A stretch of DNA of 27,945 bases from a virus: positions 1 through 27,945 of the IMG/VR virus record IMGVR_UViG_3300036861_000294. One strand, written 5' to 3'. The position numbers and the translations under genes are program-made. The notes under the pieces are model-generated. The model saw nothing but the letters and a program-made list of their open reading frames with translations, searched no databases and was not told the DNA's origin. Below, in pieces: positions 6,293-13,382 of the stretch; the first letter of the stretch is position 1, and each line of letters starts with the position of its first letter.

Positions 6293-8523
6293 CCTTGCGG
6301 CCCTCCCTGATTCAGCAGACCGCCAAGTTGACTTCTCAGATTCGCCAGCAGGTCAGGCGGTGCACCGGCGTTCACGTTGCCTTGCTGCTCCGGCTGGAAT
6401 GTCGGAACAATTTGACTTCCTTTCCCGTTTTGCGCACCCATCGCGTTCATCCCCGCCAGTACACCTTGCTTCATGGCTTGTTGGTGCTCTGCGATATGCG
6501 CACGCAATCTGCCCACGGAGCCAGGCGCAACGCTCTCTACCTCGACAACTTGCCCCGTGAGCGGATGCTGTACTGTGCTCGCTTCAATCCTCGCCGCAAG
6601 GTCTTCGTGAATCGCGATATGCGCGGCGTGGTTGTCCATCGGATTGATGTGTATGGTTTCTCCCTGAATCAGCCGCACGTTTTCATCTTCCGGCTTCTCC
6701 GGCGGAGCCATCGCTTCCACGTCGGGCATGAGTTTGGCAACATCGGGATGCCCCAGCTTGACCGCGATTTTCTTCACCAGCAGCATCAGCGGTTGCGGAA
6801 GTTTCATTTGCAGGAGAATCGTCAGCAGTTGCATGGTTTCCTGCATCCGCTGCGCGCGATTGGAAACCATCGTTACCGGCCCGATATCGAAGTCGTAGTT
6901 CCCCTGCATGTCCTCTTCGGTCATCGTGTCGCCGGGGTCTTCCTCGGTCACGCGGAAAAAGACAGGCTTTGCCAGCCAACGCTTGTCCATCTCCCAAATG
7001 CGCTGCAACATCTCGCGCATGGATTCGCGTTCCAGACGAATGCCCAAAAGCAAATTGACGTTGCTTTCTCCCTGCAAAATTTGCTGCTGTCCAAGAGTTC
7101 GAGGAGCGTTCGGCTGCGAAGATTGCCTGCCAAGTTGAGGGTCGGTAACGGCAGTTACGCGCTCCGCGAAGGAAAGAAGCATATTCATCAACAGGACGTA
7201 GGGGCCGAGTTGAATCTGTCCGAGGTTAACGACATTGACGCCGTTCGCGTTCGCGGTAGGAACTGCTGTCCACGGCTCAATCTTGTGGCTGTCCGGCCTG
7301 TAGCCGCTACTAGGCTCATAGAAAATCACTGGGCCAATAGAGCCAGCACCAGCATCCATCGCAAGTTGATGCAGTGCATCCATCTCGTTGTTCATCGGCT
7401 CCAGCGTTTCGCAGTCGCCGATGCCCCAAATCTTGTTCACATCACGCGTCGCCTGCGAAACAATGAACGGCCTACGTCCATCAGGAAAAATGTCAATCAG
7501 CCGGCACGCGCCGAGAATGAGTGACAAATCGGGCTGGTAGAACACAACGACTTCGGTTGTGCGTCGGTCACCTTCCGGCTTTTTCTCTGTCACGCCCAGG
7601 CGGTATTTTCCAATCCAGTTGTGAACGAGAATTTCTTCTTCGCGTCCCTGCGGAACGGAAGGCAAGCCTTCCTGCGCCTTTTTTTCTTCGGTGATTTCGC
7701 GTTCTTGCCCGGTAATGTTCTGGTCGGGATGGCCCGTCTCCGCCAGATGGCGAAGCTGCTTCCAGTTATCTTCATCATCCAGAACTTTAGAATCCAGTTT
7801 TCCTTCCGCCGCCATGTCCAGCATTTCGTCCGTGGTCAGTTTCAGGATGCGGATGAAGTGGTCGCAATCAAGGTTTTTGGCGTTCGCGGGGAAAATCCAG
7901 TCTTCAAGATTCTCAACAATCAGGTCCGGCCCGTCGTACTCCGTCACTTCCACTTCACGAATTTCAATCTTCTGCGGCTGTTCTTGCATGACCACCGTAG
8001 GCAATCCGGTAGTCTGGTCGGTACTCTGTACTGGAATAGGTTCTTGCGGCACGGCGACGGGCTTCTTCACCGTGCGCTTTTTAGTCACCCAGGGTAAATA
8101 CCCGATGGTCGTTCCGAAGATTCTTTTTTGCAGCAGGTAGTCATATAACTTCGTGTAGAGTTTGAGCGATTGCTTGCTGCGCCAGTTAATCCACTTCTTG
8201 ACTTTTTCAACGCGCGCTACGTCGCTCTTGCCCACTGGGTTTACAGAGATTTCGCTTTCTTCACCCAGGAGCGCATCCAGTTCTTTAGCGAGGATGGCCT
8301 TGATAATCCACAGACAGAGCGGAATGGAAAAGTTGCATTTCTCCTGATTCGGGAATCCGTTCGTTTCCATCGCGTTCCGCCACAGCCTGTACCAGCGTTT
8401 CATCGCGAGATTGCGGTTTTCGTAATCGGCGGAATCGTCCTGATAATCGTCGCGGATCTGCGCCTTGAGCCGTTCCTTGTCGGCGTCGCTGAGTTTCAGT
8501 TGTGCGCACTTCGGCTGCGGCAT
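6289..8523 (-). CDS. Phage portal protein, 744 aa
   Basis: The portal forms the dodecameric ring at one capsid vertex through which DNA enters and to which the tail attaches. The protein is long, as in P22-type portals. Visible features are the N-terminal helical wing (about residues 34-90, with NRNLAMKRWYRLWRNAM and IIKAILAKELDALLG), a central region around residues 195-215 (EYDGPDLIVENLEDWIFPAN), a long crown helix region, and a Gln/Gly/Pro-rich C-terminal tail. It follows the large terminase gene with a one-base TAATG overlap, the standard order. Residues 150-190 form a proline- and charge-rich insertion. The Mu-type capsid protein downstream belongs with a different portal family in Mu itself, so the module is mosaic. 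Confidence 0.85.
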   Translation of the reverse strand: MPQPKCAQLKLSDADKERLKAQIRDDYQDDSADYENRNLAMKRWYRLWRNAMETNGFPNQEKCNFSIPLCLWIIKAILAKELDALLGEESEISVNPVGKSDVARVEKVKKWINWRSKQSLKLYTKLYDYLLQKRIFGTTIGYLPWVTKKRTVKKPVAVPQEPIPVQSTDQTTGLPTVVMQEQPQKIEIREVEVTEYDGPDLIVENLEDWIFPANAKNLDCDHFIRILKLTTDEMLDMAAEGKLDSKVLDDEDNWKQLRHLAETGHPDQNITGQEREITEEKKAQEGLPSVPQGREEEILVHNWIGKYRLGVTEKKPEGDRRTTEVVVFYQPDLSLILGACRLIDIFPDGRRPFIVSQATRDVNKIWGIGDCETLEPMNNEMDALHQLAMDAGAGSIGPVIFYEPSSGYRPDSHKIEPWTAVPTANANGVNVVNLGQIQLGPYVLLMNMLLSFAERVTAVTDPQLGRQSSQPNAPRTLGQQQILQGESNVNLLLGIRLERESMREMLQRIWEMDKRWLAKPVFFRVTEEDPGDTMTEEDMQGNYDFDIGPVTMVSNRAQRMQETMQLLTILLQMKLPQPLMLLVKKIAVKLGHPDVAKLMPDVEAMAPPEKPEDENVRLIQGETIHINPMDNHAAHIAIHEDLAARIEASTVQHPLTGQVVEVESVAPGSVGRLRAHIAEHQQAMKQGVLAGMNAMGAQNGKGSQIVPTFQPEQQGNVNAGAPPDLLANLRSQLGGLLNQGGPQG

Positions 8524-10229
8524 TAACGCGCCCTCTGCTGGTAATGCTCAATCAGTGTTTTTGCTTGGTGGTACTTCACGGTCCTGGGAACAGAAACATC
8601 GAGTTCCGCGCGGCCAGTCATCGGCGGTGCCACGACAGTCATCTCACGCGCAATCGCCAGGCTGAAAACTCGGTCGTCTTTGCGCCCGTTCCCAGCTTCG
8701 ATTCGTCCATCGGGCTTCACGACAAACGACCGCAACTCATCGAGCGTTTCCGAGGAATTGACAAGAACTTCTCCGGCACGCAGCGCCATGTCCAGATTGC
8801 TCATCAGGGTTTTGCGGTTTGCCTTCGTGGTTCGCCAGCCAAGTTTCGTCGTCGGTCGCCGCGTAGATTCGTCCATCACCTGCTGCCGATAGAGCAAGTG
8901 ATCGGGGTAATTCTCCGACTTCATCGTTTCTAGAACGTGTAGTCCGTATCCTGCGTTGGATTCAATACCGACGAAAGCGTTGTTGTACCATCTTCCCAAA
9001 ATGGCGTTCTGCTTCCCAAACTCGTCAGGCGTGAGTTTGCCGTGTAGCTGACAAACCTGTTCCCCGGTAGTCCGGTCGAGGACATCGGTGGATGAATTGT
9101 CACGAGTATCCGAGGCTGGTGCGCCGTCAATTTCGATTCCTTCGGCCACGTCTGAGCCAAGAACATAATGACTGGAGGGCTTGGGCCGCGCCCAGACCCG
9201 GAGTGCGCCGTGGGGATTGGGAACAAAACGGATTTCTTCGCGGCCTGCAAGGTCTTCCACGATGCGGAGTTCACCGCAGGTGGCAGGCGATGTCTCGATT
9301 TGCTCCAGCGTCGGAACATGGAAGAAAGCGTTGCCAGAAGTTCGGAAGGCTTCTTGCGCATTGGAAGGGTATTGCTCCTTGAATTTTTCTTCGTCCTTGT
9401 CGCATTTGTTGATGATAGTCAGACGCCGCCACTCGATTTGTTCCGGCTCCAGCTCGTAGCGAGAGATAAGTTTCTTTTCATCGTCGGTGAGCCTGGCAAG
9501 ATATTGCTCGCGCGGCATCGGAAGAGGGGCGCGGTATTCGTCCTGCCAGAACCAGGGCACGAAGATTTTCTCGTAACTGGTGTCCTGCGCGTGCCATTGG
9601 TCGTAAAACCAGCCGGACATTCCGTTGGCGACGGATTCCACGATAATGATTGAGTCCGGCGTGTCGGGGATGGAGTTCAACAGCCCAGCGCGAGCGTCGT
9701 CCGTCCCTTCGGGCCATCGAGAAACTTCTGTGAGATGCAGTCCGCGAAGCGTGTAGGAGTGGCCAGCGGCAGACTTTCCCGCCGTTTCAATTACAATCCT
9801 CCCGCCGTGCGGCTCGGAGAATTTGATTTCCTTGCGGTTGCTTGCGTCCGTCGGAAGTTTTTTCTGCTCGTCTTTCGGCAGGTAGAAGTAGAACTTGTCC
9901 GTGATGCCGAAAATGTGCTCGGACGAATCGAGGTCCAGAGAAACCGTCATGTAAACATCGGGATGAAAGCGGCAGTTGTGAAAAAGATTCGCAGCGGCAT
10001 GAGTGGAGATTCCGCCCTGCCGGTATTTCAAAACGAGAATACGAACGGGCTTTTTCTGCCGACGCTGCTCATCAACGGCTCCCTGAATCTTCCTCTGGGC
10101 CTTATTCATCAGGAAGGGAACCATCTTCCCGGTTACTTTGTCTCTGATTTTCAGGCAATCCTTGAAATACACTTCCGGTTTTGCCTTCCACACGGCTTCT
10201 TTGATCGCGGAAAGTTTGGACTTGTCCAT
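8523..10229 (-). CDS. terL: Terminase large subunit (TerL)
   Basis: This 568-residue protein is the DNA-packaging motor and headful or site nuclease. The ATPase half shows a Walker A-like motif at residues 68-76 (KYRQGGIST), a Walker B region at 164-168 (LHLTE, with Thr where Asp is usual) and a coupling motif near 194-203 (IIIVESVANG). The nuclease half shows the RNase H-like acidic residues: Asp360 in LGSD, Glu423 in GIES, and Asp518-Asp519 near the end. Length is normal for the family. ATG at 10227-10229 is three bases from the upstream stop. Its stop overlaps the portal start. It works with the small subunit and portal. Confidence 0.93.
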   Translation of the reverse strand: MDKSKLSAIKEAVWKAKPEVYFKDCLKIRDKVTGKMVPFLMNKAQRKIQGAVDEQRRQKKPVRILVLKYRQGGISTHAAANLFHNCRFHPDVYMTVSLDLDSSEHIFGITDKFYFYLPKDEQKKLPTDASNRKEIKFSEPHGGRIVIETAGKSAAGHSYTLRGLHLTEVSRWPEGTDDARAGLLNSIPDTPDSIIIVESVANGMSGWFYDQWHAQDTSYEKIFVPWFWQDEYRAPLPMPREQYLARLTDDEKKLISRYELEPEQIEWRRLTIINKCDKDEEKFKEQYPSNAQEAFRTSGNAFFHVPTLEQIETSPATCGELRIVEDLAGREEIRFVPNPHGALRVWARPKPSSHYVLGSDVAEGIEIDGAPASDTRDNSSTDVLDRTTGEQVCQLHGKLTPDEFGKQNAILGRWYNNAFVGIESNAGYGLHVLETMKSENYPDHLLYRQQVMDESTRRPTTKLGWRTTKANRKTLMSNLDMALRAGEVLVNSSETLDELRSFVVKPDGRIEAGNGRKDDRVFSLAIAREMTVVAPPMTGRAELDVSVPRTVKYHQAKTLIEHYQQRAR

Positions 10230-10232
10230 CAG

Positions 10233-10502
10233 TTATTCGTTTTCCACCGGAAGAAACACGCCGCCGCCCATTGAGCGAACGACGCGCTGCGCGCCGTCAA
10301 CTTCTTTCAGCGTGGCTTGGCAAACTTCACAGAGTTGACCAACACTGCCGTCGGAGAACGTGTGTGTGACGGTCGCTTTTCCGCAATGCTCGTTTGGCGA
10401 TGAGACTTTTGCTTCTGCTGCGGGAGATGTCTCAGCGGGAGTTGATTTTACTTTTCGCGCTCTGGGCTTTTTCTCGGAGGCTGTTTTCTTTTTGGCGGTC
10501 AT
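10233..10502 (-). CDS. Small basic protein with a putative zinc knuckle, 89 aa
   Basis: The N-terminal 35 residues are Lys/Ala/Pro-rich and likely disordered (TAKKKTASEKKPRARKVKST). The rest has His39, Cys40, Cys58 and Cys61 (NEHCGKA and LCEVCQ), which could hold one zinc ion. AAGGAG lies six bases before the ATG at 10500-10502, so the start is secure. It lies between the small and large terminase genes and may bind DNA during packaging. I do not recognise the family. Confidence 0.65.
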   Translation of the reverse strand: MTAKKKTASEKKPRARKVKSTPAETSPAAEAKVSSPNEHCGKATVTHTFSDGSVGQLCEVCQATLKEVDGAQRVVRSMGGGVFLPVENE

Positions 10503-10513
10503 GTCGTTCTCCT

Positions 10514-11188
10514 TCAGGCCTTTTTCTGCGACGCGATGGCTTCCAGTTCCTTCGCGGTTAGGCCTAGGCCTTTAAGTTGCAGCCCATACTCAATGATTTT
10601 GTCTGCATCCCAGTCGCTTTCCGTGGAAGGCTCAGTTTCAATACCGACCGTTTGTTTGGGCTTTGACTTTCCGTATTCCAGCGCAACCTGAATGGCTTTG
10701 ACCGACTGACCCTCGCGCCCAGTGAGTAGCGCATTTCGCAGAAGTTCCTTGAGGAAAAATTCGTCCTTGTTCTGCACGAACCAGTCGTACACTTTCGGTT
10801 TTGGGTCGGGCAACGCGCGATATTCCTCCATCCATTTTTCCCAGTGTTTCTCAAATTCGTCAGGAGTCATGGCGCGGCGGCGGGTGCGCGGACGAAGATT
10901 GTTTACGCGCCTGTTGATCGCCCAGTTCTTTCTGAATTGCGGATGCTTCAGGCGCACCCAGCACATCCCCTGCTGTTCTGTTGGGCCGCCGGGCATGAGA
11001 TCGCCTTCTTCGCCGGGCGTAAAATCAACGCCCTTCGCTTCCAGATTCGCTTTGTCCTGATTGGAAAGCGGGATTCCTGAATATCCGTAGAAGCCAGACT
11101 CGGAAGGAACGCCCCTTAGCGGCTTGAGGGATGACTTTCGCTTAGGTGTGGCTGGCGTGACACAATCCGGCGGCTGGTACTCGTCCAC
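10514..11188 (-). CDS. terS: Probable terminase small subunit
   Basis: The 224-residue protein sits directly upstream of TerL. Its second half resembles terminase small subunits: helical, with FLKELLRNALLTGREGQSVK followed by AIQVALEYGKSKPKQTVGIE, the usual GDxxAIxxxLxxxGKPKQ pattern near the end of the DNA-binding or oligomer core. A basic patch (NNLRPRTRRRAMTP) could bind the packaging site. The only usable start is GTG at 11186-11188, since an in-frame stop lies 18 bases upstream. No ribosome site precedes it; a promoter places the transcript start at about this codon. The N-terminal 60 residues are Pro/Gly-rich and not typical of the family. Confidence 0.65.
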   Translation of the reverse strand: MDEYQPPDCVTPATPKRKSSLKPLRGVPSESGFYGYSGIPLSNQDKANLEAKGVDFTPGEEGDLMPGGPTEQQGMCWVRLKHPQFRKNWAINRRVNNLRPRTRRRAMTPDEFEKHWEKWMEEYRALPDPKPKVYDWFVQNKDEFFLKELLRNALLTGREGQSVKAIQVALEYGKSKPKQTVGIETEPSTESDWDADKIIEYGLQLKGLGLTAKELEAIASQKKA

Positions 11189-11194
11189 GCGGAG

Positions 11195-11223
11195 AGTAGA
11201 ATCCTAAATTTAATGGTTGTCAA
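11195..11223 (-). promoter_or_regulatory. Promoter of the packaging/head operon
   Basis: On the minus strand, TTGACA (11218-11223) is separated by exactly 17 bases from TCTACT (11195-11200), a good sigma-70-type match. The expected start of transcription, about seven bases downstream, falls on the GTG start codon of the small terminase gene at 11188. This predicts a leaderless message, consistent with the lack of a ribosome site. Confidence 0.6.
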
Positions 11224-11224
11224 G

Positions 11225-11243
11225 AGAAAAGTGTGTCTTTTCT
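11225..11243. promoter_or_regulatory. Inverted repeat next to the head-operon promoter
   Basis: AGAAAAG (11225-11231) and CTTTTCT (11237-11243) form a perfect 7-base inverted repeat with a 5-base centre. It lies one base upstream of the TTGACA box of the head-operon promoter. It could be an operator for an activator or repressor, or the hairpin of a terminator for the genes to its right; no T-run follows. Confidence 0.4.
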
Positions 11244-11280
11244 GCAACACAGACTGTGGTTATTCTGAAACACTGTCCGG

Positions 11281-11490
11281 TTATGGGATTTTAAGTCCCG
11301 AAATCGAGACAGTTCCTCCGATGATGAGTTCATCCGATTTGCAGCTCTCGCAGTAGGGAAGCTCCCAGTGCTTGTGTCCACCAAGCTCTTGGTTCCAGCG
11401 ACCGAGGCTTAGCCTTCCGCTATCATCAATCTCAGCCCAGTGGTCAATGATGATGCACCCGCATTTTTCACATTGGAGGACGATTTTCAT
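11281..11490 (-). CDS. Zinc-ribbon-type small protein, 69 aa
   Basis: The protein has two cysteine pairs, CEKCGC (residues 7-12) and CESC (47-50), separated by 34 residues, the layout of a small zinc ribbon. It starts MKIVLQCEKCGCIIID and ends TVSISGLKIP. AGAGGA lies seven bases before ATG at 11488-11490, supporting the start. It is one of a run of small cysteine-pair proteins between the control region and the terminase operon. Such proteins usually bind nucleic acid or other proteins; the target is unknown. Confidence 0.65.
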   Translation of the reverse strand: MKIVLQCEKCGCIIIDHWAEIDDSGRLSLGRWNQELGGHKHWELPYCESCKSDELIIGGTVSISGLKIP

Positions 11491-11505
11491 GGTTCATCCT
11501 CTCAT

Positions 11506-11742
11506 TCAGCGACTAACATGGACAATAGCGTCTGGGAACATCTTGAAGTGTTTGAGGGCGTCTTCCAGCCACGGTAGCGCGTGCTTTGCTAGGCCCCATC
11601 CATTGGCAGCATTTAATTTTTCATACTCCACGAAATTGGCTTCCATGTCGGCAACACCGCGCTCTAAAACCTCAATATATTCACGCGCAAGGTGGCCTTC
11701 ACTCTCATAAAGGGCATCGTGAACGCCAGCCTTTAACCACAT
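11506..11742 (-). CDS. Conserved phage protein, visible frame from the only ATG (probably N-terminally truncated)
   Basis: The 78 residues (MWLKAGVHDALYESEGHLAR through NAANGWGLAKHALPWLEDAL to FPDAIVHVSR) match from memory a small phage protein family in which NITxNVxPMW precedes the GV..A segment, with NGWG in the middle and VSR at the end. In this frame the conserved NITHNVQP continues upstream of the ATG at 11740-11742, back to a stop at 11851-11853, with no start codon. So the true gene probably begins at 11860 in another frame and is shifted. No ribosome site precedes 11742, so this ATG is unlikely to be the native start. The function of the family is not known to me. Confidence 0.55.
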   Translation of the reverse strand: MWLKAGVHDALYESEGHLAREYIEVLERGVADMEANFVEYEKLNAANGWGLAKHALPWLEDALKHFKMFPDAIVHVSR

Positions 11743-11860
11743 CGGCTGGACATTGTGGGTGATGTTTCGCGACCAAACTTCGTCGCCGCGTTTACAGTGC
11801 TTGCAATAATTCGTGACAAGGTAGAGAGCATTTGTTGCAACGGAAAAGCTTTATCACCAT
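11743..11860 (-). pseudogene. Displaced N-terminal part of the gene at 11506-11742 (apparent +1 frameshift)
   Basis: ATG at 11858-11860 has a strong GGAGGAG site five bases upstream and opens MVIKLFRCNKCSLPCHELLQ before stopping at TAA. In the other frame the same stretch encodes YCKHCKRGDEVWSRNITHNV, which joins in frame to the conserved protein that follows. One base too many, for example in the TTTT run at 11844-11847, would explain it. It may be a sequencing error, a real mutation, or a programmed shift. No classic slippery site is visible. Confidence 0.5.
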
Positions 11861-11894
11861 CGCCGCTCCTCCGCCATCTCAGGGGTGTCGTTTG

Positions 11895-12047
11895 TCACCA
11901 TTCTGCCCAAACCTCAATTGAGTCGTGCTTCTCTATGGCGTCCGGCCACCGGTGGAACTCCCGAATCCAGTAGGTGAAAAACCACACCCCAGGCCTTCGC
12001 CAAGAGGCTCCAAACTTGGGTGACCTGTAAAAAGTCTCTGAGGTCAT
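11895..12047 (-). CDS. Small Trp-rich phage protein, 50 aa
   Basis: An ATG at 12045-12047 opens a 50-codon frame ending with TGA at 11895-11897. The protein starts MTSETFYRSPKFGASWRRPG and ends with HRWPDAIEKHDSIEVWAEW. It has seven tryptophans and several aromatic residues, a composition unlikely by chance, and resembles small phage proteins ending in WPDAIExxDxIEVWxEW. No good ribosome site is present; coupling to the upstream gene, which ends 25 bases before, is possible. A competing GTG frame at 11914-12063 has a better ribosome site but a less protein-like sequence. Confidence 0.5.
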   Translation of the reverse strand: MTSETFYRSPKFGASWRRPGVWFFTYWIREFHRWPDAIEKHDSIEVWAEW

Positions 12048-12071
12048 TTCGCGCGCCGCCCACTTATCCTT

Positions 12072-12320
12072 CTACGCAACTTCTGGTTCCTTCTCCGGTA
12101 CAGGCCGAATGCCAAAATCAACATTTTCCTGTGGGGCGAACGGCCCATGACCTTCCGGCTGCCTCTTTCTGTAATCGCGCCTTCCGCGTTCACCGCATTT
12201 GCAGCATATATATGCGTGGCGGTCACGAAGGTCATTGCCAATCAAATCCGTAAGGTTGCCGACGGAAAGGCTTCCATCAAGATAGATGCCGTTCTGATGC
12301 CAGCAATGTTCACAGTTCAT
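12072..12320 (-). CDS. Zinc-finger-type small protein, 82 aa
   Basis: MNCEHCWHQNGIYLDG opens the protein with CEHC, and CCKCGERG follows about 35 residues later, making a probable one-zinc ribbon; the C-terminal third is proline-rich and likely flexible. The start at 12318-12320 is chosen because AAAGGAGC lies just upstream and the codon forms an ATGA overlap with the preceding gene; an in-frame ATG 33 bases earlier lacks these. It is the second gene of the leftward transcript from the control region. CxHCWH openings are common in small phage proteins of unknown role. Confidence 0.65.
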   Translation of the reverse strand: MNCEHCWHQNGIYLDGSLSVGNLTDLIGNDLRDRHAYICCKCGERGRRDYRKRQPEGHGPFAPQENVDFGIRPVPEKEPEVA

Positions 12321-12583
12321 TTTGCTCCTTTTCGCGGCTTTGCTACCTTCCATTTGTCCTTAGGAAACATCATGTTCACTGATTTAGCCTTTTCCATTTT
12401 GATCTCGCCGCTCGCCTCAACGAACGGGGCAAACTCCTTTGGCGACGCCGTACTAGGTTGACTCCAGTACGGGGTCTTACACTTCCCACACCGCTTCGGG
12501 ATGTCGTCACCTGCCGCTACCCAAACGTTTCCACACTTGTCGCACTTGCACACAAGTTTCCCGAAAACAGTTTCATAAGCCAT
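12317..12583 (-). CDS. Zinc-ribbon protein, 88 aa, first gene of leftward unit
   Basis: The ribbon at about residues 12-43 (CKCDKCGNVWVAAGDD, then RCGKCKTPYWSQP) has two cysteine pairs and the CG..W and YW..P marks of small DNA- or protein-binding zinc ribbons. The C-terminus is basic (KDKWKVAKPRKGAK). A closely similar ribbon is encoded on the opposite strand at 14973-15149, so the two are paralogues. ATG at 12581-12583 starts two bases after the expected transcript start of the leftward promoter; an AAGGAG lies 14 bases upstream, rather far. As first gene after the control region it could be an early regulator. Confidence 0.7.
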   Translation of the reverse strand: MAYETVFGKLVCKCDKCGNVWVAAGDDIPKRCGKCKTPYWSQPSTASPKEFAPFVEASGEIKMEKAKSVNMMFPKDKWKVAKPRKGAK

Positions 12584-12591
12584 GCATCCAC

Positions 12592-12620
12592 GGTGTACTC
12601 CTTCGGTGTAACTCTGTCAA
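12592..12620 (-). promoter_or_regulatory. Leftward promoter with duplicated TACACC
   Basis: On the minus strand TTGACA (12615-12620) is followed after four bases by TACACC (12605-12610), seven bases, and TACACC again (12592-12597), the second copy at the -10 position with a 17-base spacer. The start codon begins eight bases later at 12583. The rightward promoter at 13353 has the same plan with GATACC. The -10 match is weak, so a phage activator may be needed. Confidence 0.5.
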
Positions 12621-12881
12621 GAAAATTCTGCACTATTGGTGCGAAAAGTCGGAGAAGGGAAGTTCTGAAAATGGCAGCGCTTGGTAATTGGAGCCTCAAT
12701 CTCATACGAGAAGGCCGGTGCCTCCTGCGCCCAGCCGGTAGCCTACTAACCGTGTCACGCCTGACACACTGTACTGTAAGCCTAGCGTTATCAACGTGTG
12801 GAAACTTGTCGGCAAATGTTCTGCAAATCGCCCGCGGATGCCTTGCAGCTCTGCCAGGTGGACCGCGAAAGAGCGTGAATC

Positions 12882-12900
12882 ATGGACAATTATTGTCCAT
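12882..12900. promoter_or_regulatory. Operator palindrome, copy 1
   Basis: ATGGACAATTATTGTCCAT is a perfect palindrome of two 9-base arms around one central T. A second copy with 16 of 19 matches lies at 13019-13037, and the half site ATGGACA recurs at 12918-12924. The size fits a dimeric repressor such as a helix-turn-helix protein. A possible promoter lies between the two copies. Confidence 0.65.
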
Positions 12901-12944
12901 CGTCGCTAGTACTACCTATGGACACAAATAATCACCTGTGTTTG

Positions 12945-12972
12945 CTTACACTTGCGCCTTGTGTCTGATAAT
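12945..12972 (+). promoter_or_regulatory. Possible rightward promoter between operators
   Basis: CTTACA (12945-12950), a 16-base spacer and GATAAT (12967-12972) match sigma-70 boxes moderately. The site sits between the two 19-base palindromes, where a repressor would control it. The transcript would run rightward with a leader of about 400 bases before the first gene at 13390, or may make a small RNA. Confidence 0.35.
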
Positions 12973-13018
12973 GTTAGAGTACGTAAACCTGTAAGTTGTT
13001 GATTATTCGTCGCCAGTA

Positions 13019-13037
13019 ATGGACATTTTTTGTCCGT
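13019..13037. promoter_or_regulatory. Operator palindrome, copy 2
   Basis: ATGGACATTTTTTGTCCGT matches copy 1 (12882-12900) at 16 of 19 positions, keeping both half-site cores GGACA and TGTCC at the same spacing. It lies about 45 bases downstream of the possible promoter at 12945-12972, suiting cooperative or roadblock repression. Confidence 0.6.
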
Positions 13038-13352
13038 ACTGGTACTTTACCCCTTTGTTCCTCTGTATGGGTACTAGAACTTCGATTCATTCTCGCGCGG
13101 AAATATCTCTTAACTCCATACGTGCTGGTTCTGAGATACGCTGTGGACCGCTCTGCGAGCGCGAGGAGCTGGGAAGCAAAGACAAAGGCTAGGGAGAGGC
13201 TGAGGAAGTTGATTCTCTTGCGCGGCGGGCGAGCGGGCGTAGAGCGTTTGAATATGCGGCGGATCTGCACGTGATTGGCGGTGGAGTTTCCAGTGCGGCG
13301 GCCAGGCGAAGAAAAGGCGAGTTACATTCTGCTGGTAGTACTCACTATTCGC

Positions 13353-13382
13353 TTGACAAGGGATACCAGGCAGGGATACCAT
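13353..13382 (+). promoter_or_regulatory. Rightward early promoter with duplicated GATACC
   Basis: TTGACA (13353-13358) is followed by GATACC (13362-13367) and GATACC (13375-13380), seven bases apart; the second copy, or the overlapping TACCAT (13377-13382), is at the -10 position. The expected transcript start falls at about 13389-13390, on the ATG of the first rightward gene. The layout mirrors the leftward promoter at 12592-12620. Confidence 0.55.

Noticed and set aside
6280-7524. Plus-strand frame of 414 codons
   Set aside because: It is the reverse of the portal gene; His/Arg/Leu-rich shadow sequence.
11914-12063. 49-codon GTG frame overlapping the Trp-rich gene
   Set aside because: Better ribosome site but less protein-like sequence than the ATG frame; only one of the two is likely real.
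12458-12931. Plus-strand frame of 157 codons
   Set aside because: Its first part is the reverse of a clear zinc-ribbon gene, and the rest covers the operator region with chance-like sequence.
12974-13270. Minus-strand frame of 98 codons
   Set aside because: No ribosome site, unlikely composition, and it would run through an operator and promoter region.
13122-13274. 50-codon Arg-rich GTG frame in the control region
   Set aside because: No ribosome site and no recognisable fold; mentioned only as a possibility.
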